A stretch of 32,771 nt of DNA, from NCBI GenBank assembly GCA_002353935.1, contig DEKP01000025.1:1-32771 (forward strand), written 5' to 3'. Each line of letters starts with the position of its first letter. The first letter of the stretch is position 1. Origin of the DNA: Ruminococcaceae bacterium UBA2719 (lineage in GTDB: Bacteria; Bacillota; Clostridia; Oscillospirales; Acutalibacteraceae). This document shows, piece after piece, positions 1-8,015 of the stretch. Made by a program: the position numbers and the translations under genes. The notes below the pieces were generated by a model. It was not told where the DNA came from. It saw nothing but the letters and a program-made list of their open reading frames with translations, and did not search any database.

Positions 1-81
1 ACAGCTTTTTAGCCATCGCTTGTCTTTGAACTTTTATTCTGTTTTATCCGGGTTTACCCCAACTATTAACAGAGAGCCTGT

Positions 82-116
82 AAAAATGTCACCGCACAAT
101 AAATTGTGCGATGACA
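82..116 (-). terminator. Intrinsic terminator downstream of the first papain-like protease
   Basis: An inverted repeat has arms at 87-99 and 104-116. On the minus-strand RNA it is followed by five U (plus-strand AAAAA at 82-86). The only plus-strand mismatch, C92 against A111, becomes a G-U pair in the minus-strand transcript, which supports leftward transcription. It lies about 160 bases past the stop of the protease gene at 277-1959 and resembles the hairpins at 2191, 4757 and 15283. Confidence 0.75.
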
Positions 117-194
117 AATTAAACAAACTATATGTTGAGTTGTGTTTTTTAATAATTTATAATATTTTTATAAATTGATCTAAAATTAACAATT

Positions 195-281
195 TAATCT
201 CCAATTCTTTGAATCCTTTTTATTTATTATAACGTCGGTGTTACCTTTAAAATCTGTTGCTTTAAGCTAACATTCATCAAA
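195..281 (-). pseudogene. Decayed dockerin repeat just past the stop of the first protease
   Basis: Read on the minus strand in a frame shifted from the upstream gene, this stretch gives FDEC-stop-LKATDFKGNTDVII followed by KKDSKN. That matches the linker and second calcium loop of the neighbouring dockerins (for example DEYQLQAADFDDDDVVTI). An internal stop and the frame shift show it is not translated as such. It is probably a remnant of an older dockerin half that was left behind when the current module ended at 277. Confidence 0.55.
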
Positions 282-1959
282 TCAATCTAGCTAGATAGCG
301 CTGAATCATTGTAACGTCTTGGATAGTTACTACATCGTCATCATCAAAATCTGCCGCTTGAAGTTGATATTCATCACAAATATAAAGTCTAGCTAAATAA
401 CGCTGTATAATTATTGCATCGTCTATAGTTACCAGTCCGTCGCCGTCAACGTCGCCTTTTATGATATTCTTCTTTTTTGCTATAGCTTTTATTACAAATG
501 TTCCGCCAATATCGTCATCTTCCTCTTGTAAGTAAAAATCCATTAAATCCATAGGTTCTTCTTCATAACCAACTATATAACAAGCTCCCTTTTGGGTTTC
601 GGGAACAAATACCATTTCATCGTTTGAGTCGCTCAGCCATTCACAAACACCTACTGTATTACCGGCATCATTTGAAGCATCGTTTTGGAATCTAATACCT
701 ATTGCGCCTTTACCGTTATTTACAGTAAAATCATCAATATCAACTGAAATATATCCGCAATATTCAACTTCTCCGGTGTAAAGCTCAGTCCAAGTGCTTT
801 GGTCAGAATTTGGAACAGAGGAAGAGTCAAGCGGAATATAGTAAATAGAATACTCAGCACCTTGGCTTGTAGATTCAAAATTTATCTTATCAAGAACAGT
901 ATAGTTATCGTTAAAATCAAAAACATTGATATAAGTTAAATCATCTAAATCTTCGATATATTCAAATTCATATGTTGCTCCGTAATTTTCGTTTTGATAT
1001 AATTTTGTATTTTCATCCGGCTGCTGGTAATCCATCAAAGCATAGCAATAGCCAAAAATATCATCAAACAAATAGGCATCTTCATATGATATCCAAAAAT
1101 AGCCATGGTCTCTGCTAGTTTCTCCCCAGCTGTTTTTACACAACCATGCACCATTTTCGTCAGGCTGTGCATCATCTTTAAATTTAGATTTATCATAATT
1201 ATCATCCCAACCGACAACACAAACAGCGTGACCCAATTGACTGTAGTCTAAATCATCTATATCCGGGCCGTTAACATCCCAATAGTATGAATAGGTTGAT
1301 GCATTATAAAATCCGACATAATCATAATAACTTCCTACTACCGAACCGTATTCATATATAGCTGTTTTAATTGCATCGCGATCTGATCCATCGAGATACA
1401 TTATACTGTTTACTCCGGCAACGGTTTTTGCTTTTGCATCTAAATTAGTAAAGTTATCATATGGTGTACTATCCGGAAAATCTTTCTCTGCTTTTGCTCC
1501 GGACCACGAGGCAAGGTAACCCATAGGAATAAGTGAATATCCTCCAGAAGTATAGTCTCTTAACCATCCCTTTGAGTTTTGAGAAGTAGCAAAATAGTTT
1601 AGATGCATTGGAGATAAATGAAGATTTTCATCAACACTTTCCAGAAAACCTCTATCACCGTTCTTTAGTATAAGCGTTTCAAGAGATGCCATAGCACTAT
1701 ATGCCCAACACGTATTACCAATTTGATTTCGCACAGCAGTAGTATATATGTCTCTGCTTGAATACACGCTTGGTAGATTAACATCGGGAGACAAGGCAGT
1801 GGCATTTATATCATAATTGCCGGCTATAACCCCACTGTTGTCAGCCGCCTTTTGATCTGCTGTATCAATTACAGCCGCCTGCACCGGAATTTGTATCATA
1901 AATAAGATTGATAAAATACAAATAATACAAATAATACTTTTTTTAACTTTAAACTTCAT
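277..1959 (-). CDS. Secreted papain-like (C1) cysteine protease with lectin-like domain and dockerin
   Basis: A 560-residue exported protein. Residues 1-29 are a signal peptide (KKxKK-type basic start, long Ile/Leu/Cys core, VQAA cleavage region). The C1 peptidase domain covers roughly 60-310. It keeps the oxyanion Gln in RNQIGNTCW, catalytic Cys84, His244 in GHAVCVVGWDD and Asn276 in KNSWG. Residues about 315-495 look like the beta-rich lectin-like domain that often follows clostridial C1 peptidases. A dockerin with two calcium loops (GDVDGDGLVTIDD and ADFDDDDVVTIQD, each followed by IQRYLARL) occupies 502-560. It is therefore probably a proteolytic subunit for a cohesin-bearing scaffold, or is surface-attached through one. 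No scaffold is in the window. The start has AAGGAG seven bases upstream. Signal peptide and upstream DNA are almost identical to those of the next paralogue at 2702-4525. Confidence 0.9.
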   Translation of the reverse strand: MKFKVKKSIICIICILSILFMIQIPVQAAVIDTADQKAADNSGVIAGNYDINATALSPDVNLPSVYSSRDIYTTAVRNQIGNTCWAYSAMASLETLILKNGDRGFLESVDENLHLSPMHLNYFATSQNSKGWLRDYTSGGYSLIPMGYLASWSGAKAEKDFPDSTPYDNFTNLDAKAKTVAGVNSIMYLDGSDRDAIKTAIYEYGSVVGSYYDYVGFYNASTYSYYWDVNGPDIDDLDYSQLGHAVCVVGWDDNYDKSKFKDDAQPDENGAWLCKNSWGETSRDHGYFWISYEDAYLFDDIFGYCYALMDYQQPDENTKLYQNENYGATYEFEYIEDLDDLTYINVFDFNDNYTVLDKINFESTSQGAEYSIYYIPLDSSSVPNSDQSTWTELYTGEVEYCGYISVDIDDFTVNNGKGAIGIRFQNDASNDAGNTVGVCEWLSDSNDEMVFVPETQKGACYIVGYEEEPMDLMDFYLQEEDDDIGGTFVIKAIAKKKNIIKGDVDGDGLVTIDDAIIIQRYLARLYICDEYQLQAADFDDDDVVTIQDVTMIQRYLARLI

Positions 1960-2010
1960 AATTAACTCCTTTTTCGCTAATAAATTAGCTAATTAAAAAA
2001 TTTCAAATAG

Positions 2011-2040
2011 ATTATATCACAAAATGCTCTCTAAAGCAAA
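2011..2040 (-). promoter_or_regulatory. Promoter of the first papain-like protease
   Basis: On the minus strand a TTTGCT -35 (2035-2040) is followed after 18 bases by a perfect TATAAT -10 (2011-2016). The expected start of transcription gives a leader of about 45 bases before the ATG at 1959. The spacer ends in ATTTTGTGA, as in the paralogue at 4577. Confidence 0.7.
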
Positions 2041-2185
2041 CACTTTTTTGTTAAAAATAATAAAAATTTACAAAAATTGCTTGTGCAGAGGCTATAAGAG
2101 ACTATTGTGAAAAAATAAGAAGGCTTTTTAAAGAAAGGAAGAAAGCAAAATTTTAATGAAATTTAAAATATTTATATAAGCATAT

Positions 2186-2221
2186 AAAAACACCACCGCA
2201 CGTTAAAACTGAGCGGTGGTG
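2186..2221 (-). terminator. Intrinsic terminator between protease paralogues
   Basis: Arms CACCACCGC (2191-2199) and GCGGTGGTG (2213-2221) form a 9-bp perfect stem. Plus-strand A's at 2186-2190 give the U tract of a minus-strand terminator. It lies 480 bases past the stop of the gene at 2702-4525 and just upstream of the promoter of the next paralogue. Confidence 0.75.
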
Positions 2222-2329
2222 CTGTAGGTAATGTTAAAAATATAAATTAAAATTTTATGATGGTTTATATTGCTACTTATTCGTTTGATATAAAATATTT
2301 TGCCTAAATCTGATGTTAATAAAGTGCCT

Positions 2330-2459
2330 CAAGATAAGGAGGATGCGCTGGATATTTGCGAAACCTCTAATACTTATGCTTATATCACTCGTTAACGTCT
2401 GCCGCTTTAAGCTGATATTCTGTAAGCCTTACAAAAACTAATAAATCAAGCAAATAAAA
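2330..2459 (-). pseudogene. Dockerin fossil between protease paralogues
   Basis: Minus-strand translation gives a frame with YLLDLLVF then LTEYQLKAADVN (2391-2426), closely like EIQLKAADVNGDG of the neighbours. A stop follows, then IQRILLIL in another frame (2330-2353), like the IQRYLAEL helix. The order is that of a dockerin: end of repeat 1, linker, start of loop 2, helix 2. Loop 2 is broken by a stop and a frameshift. It lies between the stop of the 2702 gene and the shared terminator, so an older dockerin-encoding 3' end was probably displaced here. Confidence 0.65.
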
Positions 2460-2700
2460 ATTTACAAAGCAATCTACTTTCAATTAATAATTTTTCATTT
2501 AAATTATAGCATAAATTTATAATATATAAATAATTTTTATCAATACAATAATCTGTGAAATAGTAATATATTAAGTTGTATTTTAAACTAAAAATATATT
2601 TTTTAGATCTTTTGAAAGCGCTGTAAATAAAATTATTAGAATTTAATTAAAACAGATATTATTCTTTGATTCTAAAGTTTATACTCTTTTTCTGCTCTGT

Positions 2701-2797
2701 ATCAAAGCGTTTCAAATTCAGCAAGGAATCGCTGAATTTTTGTAGCGTCTTTGATATTTACGAAGCCATCACCGTTAACATCCGCTGCTTTGAGCTG
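2701..2797. repeat. Near-identical dockerin-coding repeat, copy A
   Basis: These 97 bases match 4921-5017 with only a handful of differences. They encode the second dockerin half (ADVNGDGFVNIKDATKIQR) of two adjacent protease genes. Identity here is higher than in the catalytic domains, as expected from gene conversion or module exchange. Confidence 0.85.
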
Positions 2798-4525
2798 AAT
2801 TTCATCAAATTCTATATACTCAGCCAAATAGCGCTGTATACATGTAACGTCATTTATATCTACATAACCATCGCAGTCGGCATCGCCTTTTATAATTTCA
2901 GGCTCTGTTTGGGGCTCTGTTGCAGGCTCTGCCGCTTTTTCAGCCACTGCCTTTATTACAAATGCGTTAGATTTATATAAATTATTAACTTTACTTACTT
3001 TACTTATACATAAATCCGTTTGATTCAAAATCTTACTATTTGATGCAGAAACATTTCCATCATCAAATGTGATATAAGAGTTTCCCAAATTAGCTTCAGG
3101 ATGTCCCTCTGTATAATATCCAATTGTTGTATCATAGCCTATAAATTTAATACCTATTGCAAATTTATTACCATTTTCTTTTGGTATATTAAATCCTTTA
3201 CCTTTAATTTTAGCAGAAATATATCCGCAATATCGGGTTGTTCCAGAACACAACTTTTTCCATGTGCTTTGGTCGGGATTAGGAACAGATGAAGAATTTA
3301 ACGGTATGTAATAAATAGAATATTGACTGTTTTGTTTTGTTGTTTCAAAATTAATCCTTTTTAATACAGTATAGTCGCTATCAATATCAAAAACGTTAAT
3401 ATAGGTTGCTTTATTAAGTTTAAGATCAATATCCGGACAACAGGTCGTATTTTGATACAATTTTACATTATCATCTATTTTTTGATAATTCACAAAAGCA
3501 TAACCGCCACCAATATCCAGGTCTTCTCCAATAACGGTTGCTCCTTTAGATTTAGAAAACAAAGTTACATCCTCATAGGATATCCAAAAACAGCCATCTT
3601 GTCCCCAAGATATATCCCAGCTGTTTTTGCACAGCCATGCTCCATTGTTTTTAGGTTGAGCGCCTTCCTTAAAATTTGATTTGGAGTAATTATCGTCCCA
3701 ACCAATAACAGAAATAGAATGACCACTTACACCAAAGCCTCGCAAGGTATTATTTTTGTAATACGAATATTTATTACCATCTATATTCAAACAATCATCA
3801 TTATGTAAATAATTACCTACTACCGAACCATAATTATATATAGCGGTTTTTATTGTATCTCGATGTTTTTTATTGTTTATATCATTCCATGCATCTTCTG
3901 CATTGTTTTCATAATTTAAGCCACTCAAGTACATTAAGCCGTTTACGCCAACAATTTTCGATCTCTTTGCGTCATTTTCTTCAAAATTGCGTACTACAAT
4001 AGTATCAGTATACGAAAGATTGTTCTTAAAAATAGTCTCATTTGTCGGTCCTCTCCAAGAAGTAAAGTATGCTATAGGAATATCATCAGCTGCGCCCGAA
4101 TCTACATACCGTCTATAAGATCCTGCTCTTACGCCTGCATAAGTAAGCTCTTCTGGCATATTTACCATACAAGTCGCAGCACCCATATGCACAGGAGATA
4201 AACGACTTGAGTTGTTTTTCGTTAATATGCTGCCATCACCATTTTTTATCATCAACGTTTCTAAAGAAGCCATAGCGGCATATGACCAACACAAACCAGT
4301 TGAACCTTGATCTCGGGCAGACAAATAATTAGTATAAAAATCTAAATTAGTTTTTGGATATGAAGTTAAACCACCATAAGATGCGGATAAATTTGTAGTC
4401 GAGTCATAATAAGTCGATCCTACTTCTTCATCAGCTACAGCCGCCTGCGCCGGAATTTGTATCATAAATAAGATTGATAAAATACAAATAATACAAATAA
4501 TACTTTTTTTAACTTTAAACTTCAT
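2702..4525 (-). CDS. Secreted papain-like (C1) cysteine protease with lectin-like domain and dockerin
   Basis: A 607-residue paralogue of the 277-1959 product. The first 30 residues are the same signal peptide apart from one change. The C1 domain has RDQGSTGLCW (Cys79), GHSISVIGWDD (His269) and KNSWD (Asn301), so the triad is intact. An insertion of roughly 25 residues around 203-225 lengthens the domain relative to its neighbour. The lectin-like domain spans about 355-530, then a Glu/Pro/Thr linker (EPATEPQTEPE) leads to a dockerin at 547-607 with loops GDADCDGYVDINDVT and ADVNGDGFVNIKDAT. AAGGAG precedes the ATG. It has its own promoter and is followed by a dockerin fossil and terminator. 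It probably degrades protein as part of a dockerin-cohesin assembly; the substrate cannot be told. Confidence 0.9.
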   Translation of the reverse strand: MKFKVKKSIICIICILSILFMIQIPAQAAVADEEVGSTYYDSTTNLSASYGGLTSYPKTNLDFYTNYLSARDQGSTGLCWSYAAMASLETLMIKNGDGSILTKNNSSRLSPVHMGAATCMVNMPEELTYAGVRAGSYRRYVDSGAADDIPIAYFTSWRGPTNETIFKNNLSYTDTIVVRNFEENDAKRSKIVGVNGLMYLSGLNYENNAEDAWNDINNKKHRDTIKTAIYNYGSVVGNYLHNDDCLNIDGNKYSYYKNNTLRGFGVSGHSISVIGWDDNYSKSNFKEGAQPKNNGAWLCKNSWDISWGQDGCFWISYEDVTLFSKSKGATVIGEDLDIGGGYAFVNYQKIDDNVKLYQNTTCCPDIDLKLNKATYINVFDIDSDYTVLKRINFETTKQNSQYSIYYIPLNSSSVPNPDQSTWKKLCSGTTRYCGYISAKIKGKGFNIPKENGNKFAIGIKFIGYDTTIGYYTEGHPEANLGNSYITFDDGNVSASNSKILNQTDLCISKVSKVNNLYKSNAFVIKAVAEKAAEPATEPQTEPEIIKGDADCDGYVDINDVTCIQRYLAEYIEFDEIQLKAADVNGDGFVNIKDATKIQRFLAEFETL

Positions 4526-4576
4526 AATTAACTCCTTTTTCGCTAATAAATTAGCTAATTAAAAATTTTCAAACAG

Positions 4577-4606
4577 ATTATATCACAAAATGCTCTCTAA
4601 AGTAAA
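4577..4606 (-). promoter_or_regulatory. Promoter of the second papain-like protease
   Basis: Minus-strand TTTACT (4601-4606), 18 bases, TATAAT (4577-4582). The leader would be about 45 bases. Same arrangement as at 2011-2040. Confidence 0.7.
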
Positions 4607-4750
4607 CACTTTTTTGTTGAGAATAATAAAAATTTTACAAAAATCGCTTGCGCTGAGACTATAAGAGACTATTGTAAAAAACAAGAAGGCGTTTTAAATA
4701 GAAGAAGAAAGCAAAATTTTAATGAAATTTAAAATATTTATATAAGCATA

Positions 4751-4787
4751 TAAAAACACCATCGCACGTTAAAGCTGTGCGATGGTG
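4751..4787 (-). terminator. Intrinsic terminator of the third papain-like protease
   Basis: Arms CACCATCGCAC (4757-4767) and GTGCGATGGTG (4777-4787) form an 11-bp perfect stem, with plus-strand A's at 4752-4756 as the minus-strand U tract. Compared with the copy at 2191, a C-G pair is replaced by a U-A pair, a compensatory change that supports a real RNA hairpin. Confidence 0.8.
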
Positions 4788-4918
4788 CCAAGTTAAATGA
4801 TATGTTTTAATAAATTTTTTAAGATTTTACAGCCGTTTTTATAAAATTACTTAATTTTAATAAAATACGTCAGTAAGATATTTTTCTCTCGACGCTAAAA
4901 CCAATATTTATAAAATTA

Positions 4919-6625
4919 TTAATCAAGCGTTTCAAATTCAGCGAGGACTCGCTGAATTTTTGTAGCGTCTTTGATATTTACGAAGCCATCACCGTTAACA
5001 TCCGCCGCTTTGAGCTGTGCTGCATCAAGGGTTATATATTCAGCAAGGGCTCTCTGAATCATTGTAACGTCGTTTATGGTTACACTACCGTCTCCGTCAA
5101 CATCACCTTTTATGATTTCAGGCTCTGTTGAAGGTTCCTCCGGCGCTTTTGTAGCTACAGCTTTGATTACGAACGGATTAGAATTATATACGTTATTGAT
5201 ATTGTTTACTTGACTCAAGCCCTGTTCATTTAAAACTTTGCGATCAGCTCCAGAGATATTTCCATCATCAAATATGACATAAGATTTTCCGATTTTTGCT
5301 TCAGAATTATCCGATTCATAAGTTCCAATTTTCGTAGAAGACTCATTAAATTTAATGCCTATTGCAAATTTTTTATCGCTTTTATTAACTTTAAAATTAT
5401 CAATATCTGCACAAATATATCCGCAGTATCCGGTTGTTCCGCTGCAGAGCTCAGTCCAAGTGCTTTTGTCCGGATTAGGAACAGATGAAGAATCTAACGG
5501 TACATAATAAAGAGAATATCTGGCGCCTTGGTATGTAGTTTCAAAAGTAATTTTGTCCAGTAAATTATAGTCATCGTCAATGTCAAAAACATTAACATAG
5601 GTTGCGCCAAGTTCAAGCTCGATATCAGGACATTTGGTTGTATTTTGGTACAGTTTTACATTATCATCTATTTCGTGATACCCAACAAAAGCGTATCCAC
5701 CACCAATTTCCTTAGAAATTTCAGTCGCGTTTTTTCTAAACAAAAACCTATCTTCATATGATATCCATAAGTATTTCCCTGACATCTTACTTGTTACATT
5801 ACTATCTTTGCATAGCCACGCACCATTGCTTTTAGGTTGATTGCCTTGCTTAAATTTTGATTTGGAATAATTATCGTCCCAACCTACAACAGAAACAGCG
5901 TGATAGCACCCATTTTGTACATCACTTTCATTATAAAAATATGAATACCCAGTATCTTTATTATCCGCATAAAAAATATCACCTACTGCAGCTCCATAAT
6001 TATATATAACTGTTTTTATTGTATCTCTCTTCCTTTTTGTAGTATTAAAATCATCGTTGACATCAAAATTTAGCCCATCCAGATACATTAATCCGGTTAC
6101 GCCAACAACTGTTTGTGCCGCTGCATCTTTTTTGAAAAAAATTTTTTTACCTGTCGCTGTATAATCTGGAAAATCATTTTCAGCTTTTGGCCCTCTCCAA
6201 GAGGTAAAGTATCCTATAGAAATATCATCACTTCCTCCTCCATAATCTTTTCTAATACTTTCTTTGTCAATTGTAGAACTGGTAGCAAATGCCATATGTA
6301 AAGGGGATAAATGAATATTATTATCCTCTCTTTCCAAAAGTTTTCTATCACCATTTTTTATCATAAGCGTTTCTAAAGATGCCATAGCACTATATGCCCA
6401 ACACAAATCACCTCTTTGTACTCTTAAGGGCGTAGTATAACCTTCACCTTTGCTTGAATATGAAGTTAACCCATTATAATCCGGAGACAAATATGTGGTT
6501 GAGTCATAATACGTCAATCCTACTTCTTCTTTATCAACTACAGCAGCCTGCGCTGGGATTTGCAGTGTAAACAGAATTGCTAAAACACAAATCCCACTAA
6601 ATAATTTTTTGATTTTCAAATTCAT
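4919..6625 (-). CDS. Secreted papain-like dockerin protein with an altered catalytic Asn site
   Basis: A 568-residue paralogue with its own signal peptide (1-28, ending PAQAA), C1 domain (about 55-310), lectin-like domain (about 330-490), short EEPSTEPE linker and dockerin (about 508-568, loops GDVDGDGSVTINDVT and ADVNGDGFVNIKDAT). Cys75 (RGDLCWAYSA) and His242 (CYHAVSVVGWDD) are kept. The KNSWG motif is replaced by KDSNV, so the Asn is Asp274 and the usual Trp is lost. Activity may be weakened or altered; it is not clearly dead. The ribosome site is AAGGGA upstream of ATG. The best promoter is unusually far upstream (6940-6969). Its dockerin end is nearly identical in DNA to that of the 2702-4525 gene. 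Confidence 0.88.
   Translation of the reverse strand: MNLKIKKLFSGICVLAILFTLQIPAQAAVVDKEEVGLTYYDSTTYLSPDYNGLTSYSSKGEGYTTPLRVQRGDLCWAYSAMASLETLMIKNGDRKLLEREDNNIHLSPLHMAFATSSTIDKESIRKDYGGGSDDISIGYFTSWRGPKAENDFPDYTATGKKIFFKKDAAAQTVVGVTGLMYLDGLNFDVNDDFNTTKRKRDTIKTVIYNYGAAVGDIFYADNKDTGYSYFYNESDVQNGCYHAVSVVGWDDNYSKSKFKQGNQPKSNGAWLCKDSNVTSKMSGKYLWISYEDRFLFRKNATEISKEIGGGYAFVGYHEIDDNVKLYQNTTKCPDIELELGATYVNVFDIDDDYNLLDKITFETTYQGARYSLYYVPLDSSSVPNPDKSTWTELCSGTTGYCGYICADIDNFKVNKSDKKFAIGIKFNESSTKIGTYESDNSEAKIGKSYVIFDDGNISGADRKVLNEQGLSQVNNINNVYNSNPFVIKAVATKAPEEPSTEPEIIKGDVDGDGSVTINDVTMIQRALAEYITLDAAQLKAADVNGDGFVNIKDATKIQRVLAEFETLD
4921..5017. repeat. Near-identical dockerin-coding repeat, copy B
   Basis: Partner of 2701-2797; encodes the second dockerin half of the 4919-6625 product. 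Confidence 0.85.
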
Positions 6626-7014
6626 AATTAATCCCTTCTTTCTATTAAGTAATCACAGATCAATTTATGTGTTTAAACAAAGCGGTCAACTCGCTTTTTT
6701 ATTTTTGACGTTTGCAAAATATCAACATTAGTACGTTACAACCTATATAACATATTTTCAGGTCAATTTCTGCGCTACGGTAACCTCCTTTCCGTTATCT
6801 GTTCTTCAAAAAATTTATTAAACATTGCCTGTATTTTCACATGAGCATTGATATTATTTTTAGTCAACAAAATCTATCAAAGCAATCAAATCAATATCTC
6901 TAAATCGACCTGCTTTTACTTAATATTTTTTCCAATTAAATTATATCATAAAATCCATCCGCATGTAAACGATTTTTTTGCTAATAATAATAAAAAATTA
7001 CGGACGGTGGTTAT
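6626..7014. other. Divergent intergenic region between protease 3 and gpr
   Basis: 389 AT-rich bases with no gene seen. It holds the promoter-like pair at 6940-6969 reading leftward and the gpr ribosome site (GGACGGTGG, 7002-7010). A second, weaker leftward candidate nearer the protease (TTGACC then TAAATT after 16 bases, on the minus strand around 6666-6693) could shorten its leader. No convincing sporulation-type promoter for gpr could be fixed. Confidence 0.5.
6940..6969 (-). promoter_or_regulatory. Promoter-like site for the third papain-like protease
   Basis: Minus-strand TTTACA (6964-6969), 18 bases, TATAAT (6940-6945), with the spacer ending ATTTTATGA as in the other family promoters. 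It would give a leader of about 300 bases, much longer than the about 45 bases of the paralogues. Confidence 0.6.
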
Positions 7015-7899
7015 ATGGAACTTAGAACAGATCTTGCAGTAGAACAAAGAGAAATTTTAGGCGACAGTATTAAAGGCGTTGAATATGAAAAAAGCAGAGA
7101 GTGCAATATGACGATTGAGCGTCTAAATATCAAAACTGAGCGAGCGGGACAACTCATGCACAAGCAAAAGGGCAGGTATGTTACTATCGAATTGCCGCCT
7201 TTGACTGATAACGTCAAAGACACAGACGAGCGTCTGATGGTAGTAGCAAAAGAAATTTCAAAGCTTTTGCCGGTAAACGGGCTGGTGCTTGTAGCAGGGC
7301 TTGGAAATATAGATATTACGCCTGACGCCTTAGGACCGAAAACAGCGTCAAAGGTTCTTGCAACCAGACATATATCCGCAGAGGTAGCAAGAAGCACGGG
7401 ACTCGATAAGCTAAGGCAGGTGGCAGTGCTCAACACAGGCGTTACGGGACAAACAGGAATAGAATCCATCGAGCATATTCTGGGTGTTATAAACCGCATT
7501 AAACCCACTGCAGTAATAGTTATAGATGCTTTAGCTTCACTTAGGCTTGAACGCCTGGGCTGCACCTTGCAGATATCCGATACAGGAATATCTCCCGGCG
7601 CAGGCGTAGGAAATCACCGTGCAAAAATAGATCAAAGCACACTCGGCGTTCCGGTAATAGCTATAGGTGTTCCGACTGTTGTGGATGCATTTACTCTTGT
7701 GTCGGATTTATTGTCCATAGACGATGAAAAAAGCAGTGTAGAAATCATGGAAAAAATCTCTCCTCAGGGACGAACTATGGTAGTAACACCCAAAGAGGTT
7801 GATCTTTTGATAGAAAGAAGCGCACGACTGATATCTCTTTCGATAAATTTTGCTCTGCAAAGCGATATAGATACAGACGATTTGCTTATGCTTTTATAG
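7015..7899 (+). CDS. gpr: Germination protease GPR (spore endopeptidase, family A25)
   Basis: A 294-residue homologue of GPR, which degrades small acid-soluble spore proteins during germination. Family signatures are seen in order: RTDLAVEQ at the N-terminus (site where the zymogen cuts itself, between Asp and Leu), KGRYVTIELP, GLGNIDITPDALGP (104 is the likely catalytic Asp), TGVTGQTGIES, and VIDALASLRLERLG (Asp171, likely second catalytic Asp), then ISDTGISPGAGVGNHR. The prosequence would be only six residues, against fifteen in the Bacillus megaterium enzyme; an in-frame stop at 6991 excludes a longer start. spoIIP follows 116 bases downstream, the same gpr-spoIIP order as in Bacillus. The protein acts in the developing spore. 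Length is shorter than Bacillus GPR (about 370). Confidence 0.95.
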   Translation: MELRTDLAVEQREILGDSIKGVEYEKSRECNMTIERLNIKTERAGQLMHKQKGRYVTIELPPLTDNVKDTDERLMVVAKEISKLLPVNGLVLVAGLGNIDITPDALGPKTASKVLATRHISAEVARSTGLDKLRQVAVLNTGVTGQTGIESIEHILGVINRIKPTAVIVIDALASLRLERLGCTLQISDTGISPGAGVGNHRAKIDQSTLGVPVIAIGVPTVVDAFTLVSDLLSIDDEKSSVEIMEKISPQGRTMVVTPKEVDLLIERSARLISLSINFALQSDIDTDDLLMLL

Positions 7900-8015
7900 G
7901 CTAGGTCATATAGGTGTATATTATAATTTAATTTTGTATGTGCATAAATGTCTGAGTTTTTTATAATGAATACCAAAGGCACCAGCTGCATAAAATTTAT
8001 CGGTAGGTGTGATTT

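Larger units (their letters stand above)
1871..2221. repeat. 351-bp direct repeat, copy A (signal peptide, promoter, terminator)
   Basis: This block matches 4437-4787 along its whole length, with scattered substitutions and compensating one-base indels. It spans the signal-peptide codons, ribosome site and promoter of one protease and the terminator of the preceding paralogue. Equal length and offset (2566 bases) point to a tandem duplication or later gene conversion. Confidence 0.85.
4437..4787. repeat. 351-bp direct repeat, copy B
   Basis: Partner of 1871-2221. It carries the signal-peptide codons, ribosome site and promoter of the 2702-4525 gene and the terminator of the 4919-6625 gene. 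Confidence 0.85.

Noticed and set aside
2..178. Plus-strand open frame of about 58 codons entering from the window edge
   Set aside because: It runs through the terminator hairpin at 82-116, has no recognisable motif and no visible start; treated as chance opening of AT-rich DNA.
6679..6697. Six-base-pair hairpin followed by T's, like a plus-strand terminator
   Set aside because: No plus-strand gene lies upstream and the stem is short; more likely part of the leader of the third protease gene.
7011..7565. Long minus-strand open frame opposite gpr
   Set aside because: It is the antisense shadow of a clearly recognised gene and has no ribosome site or family resemblance.
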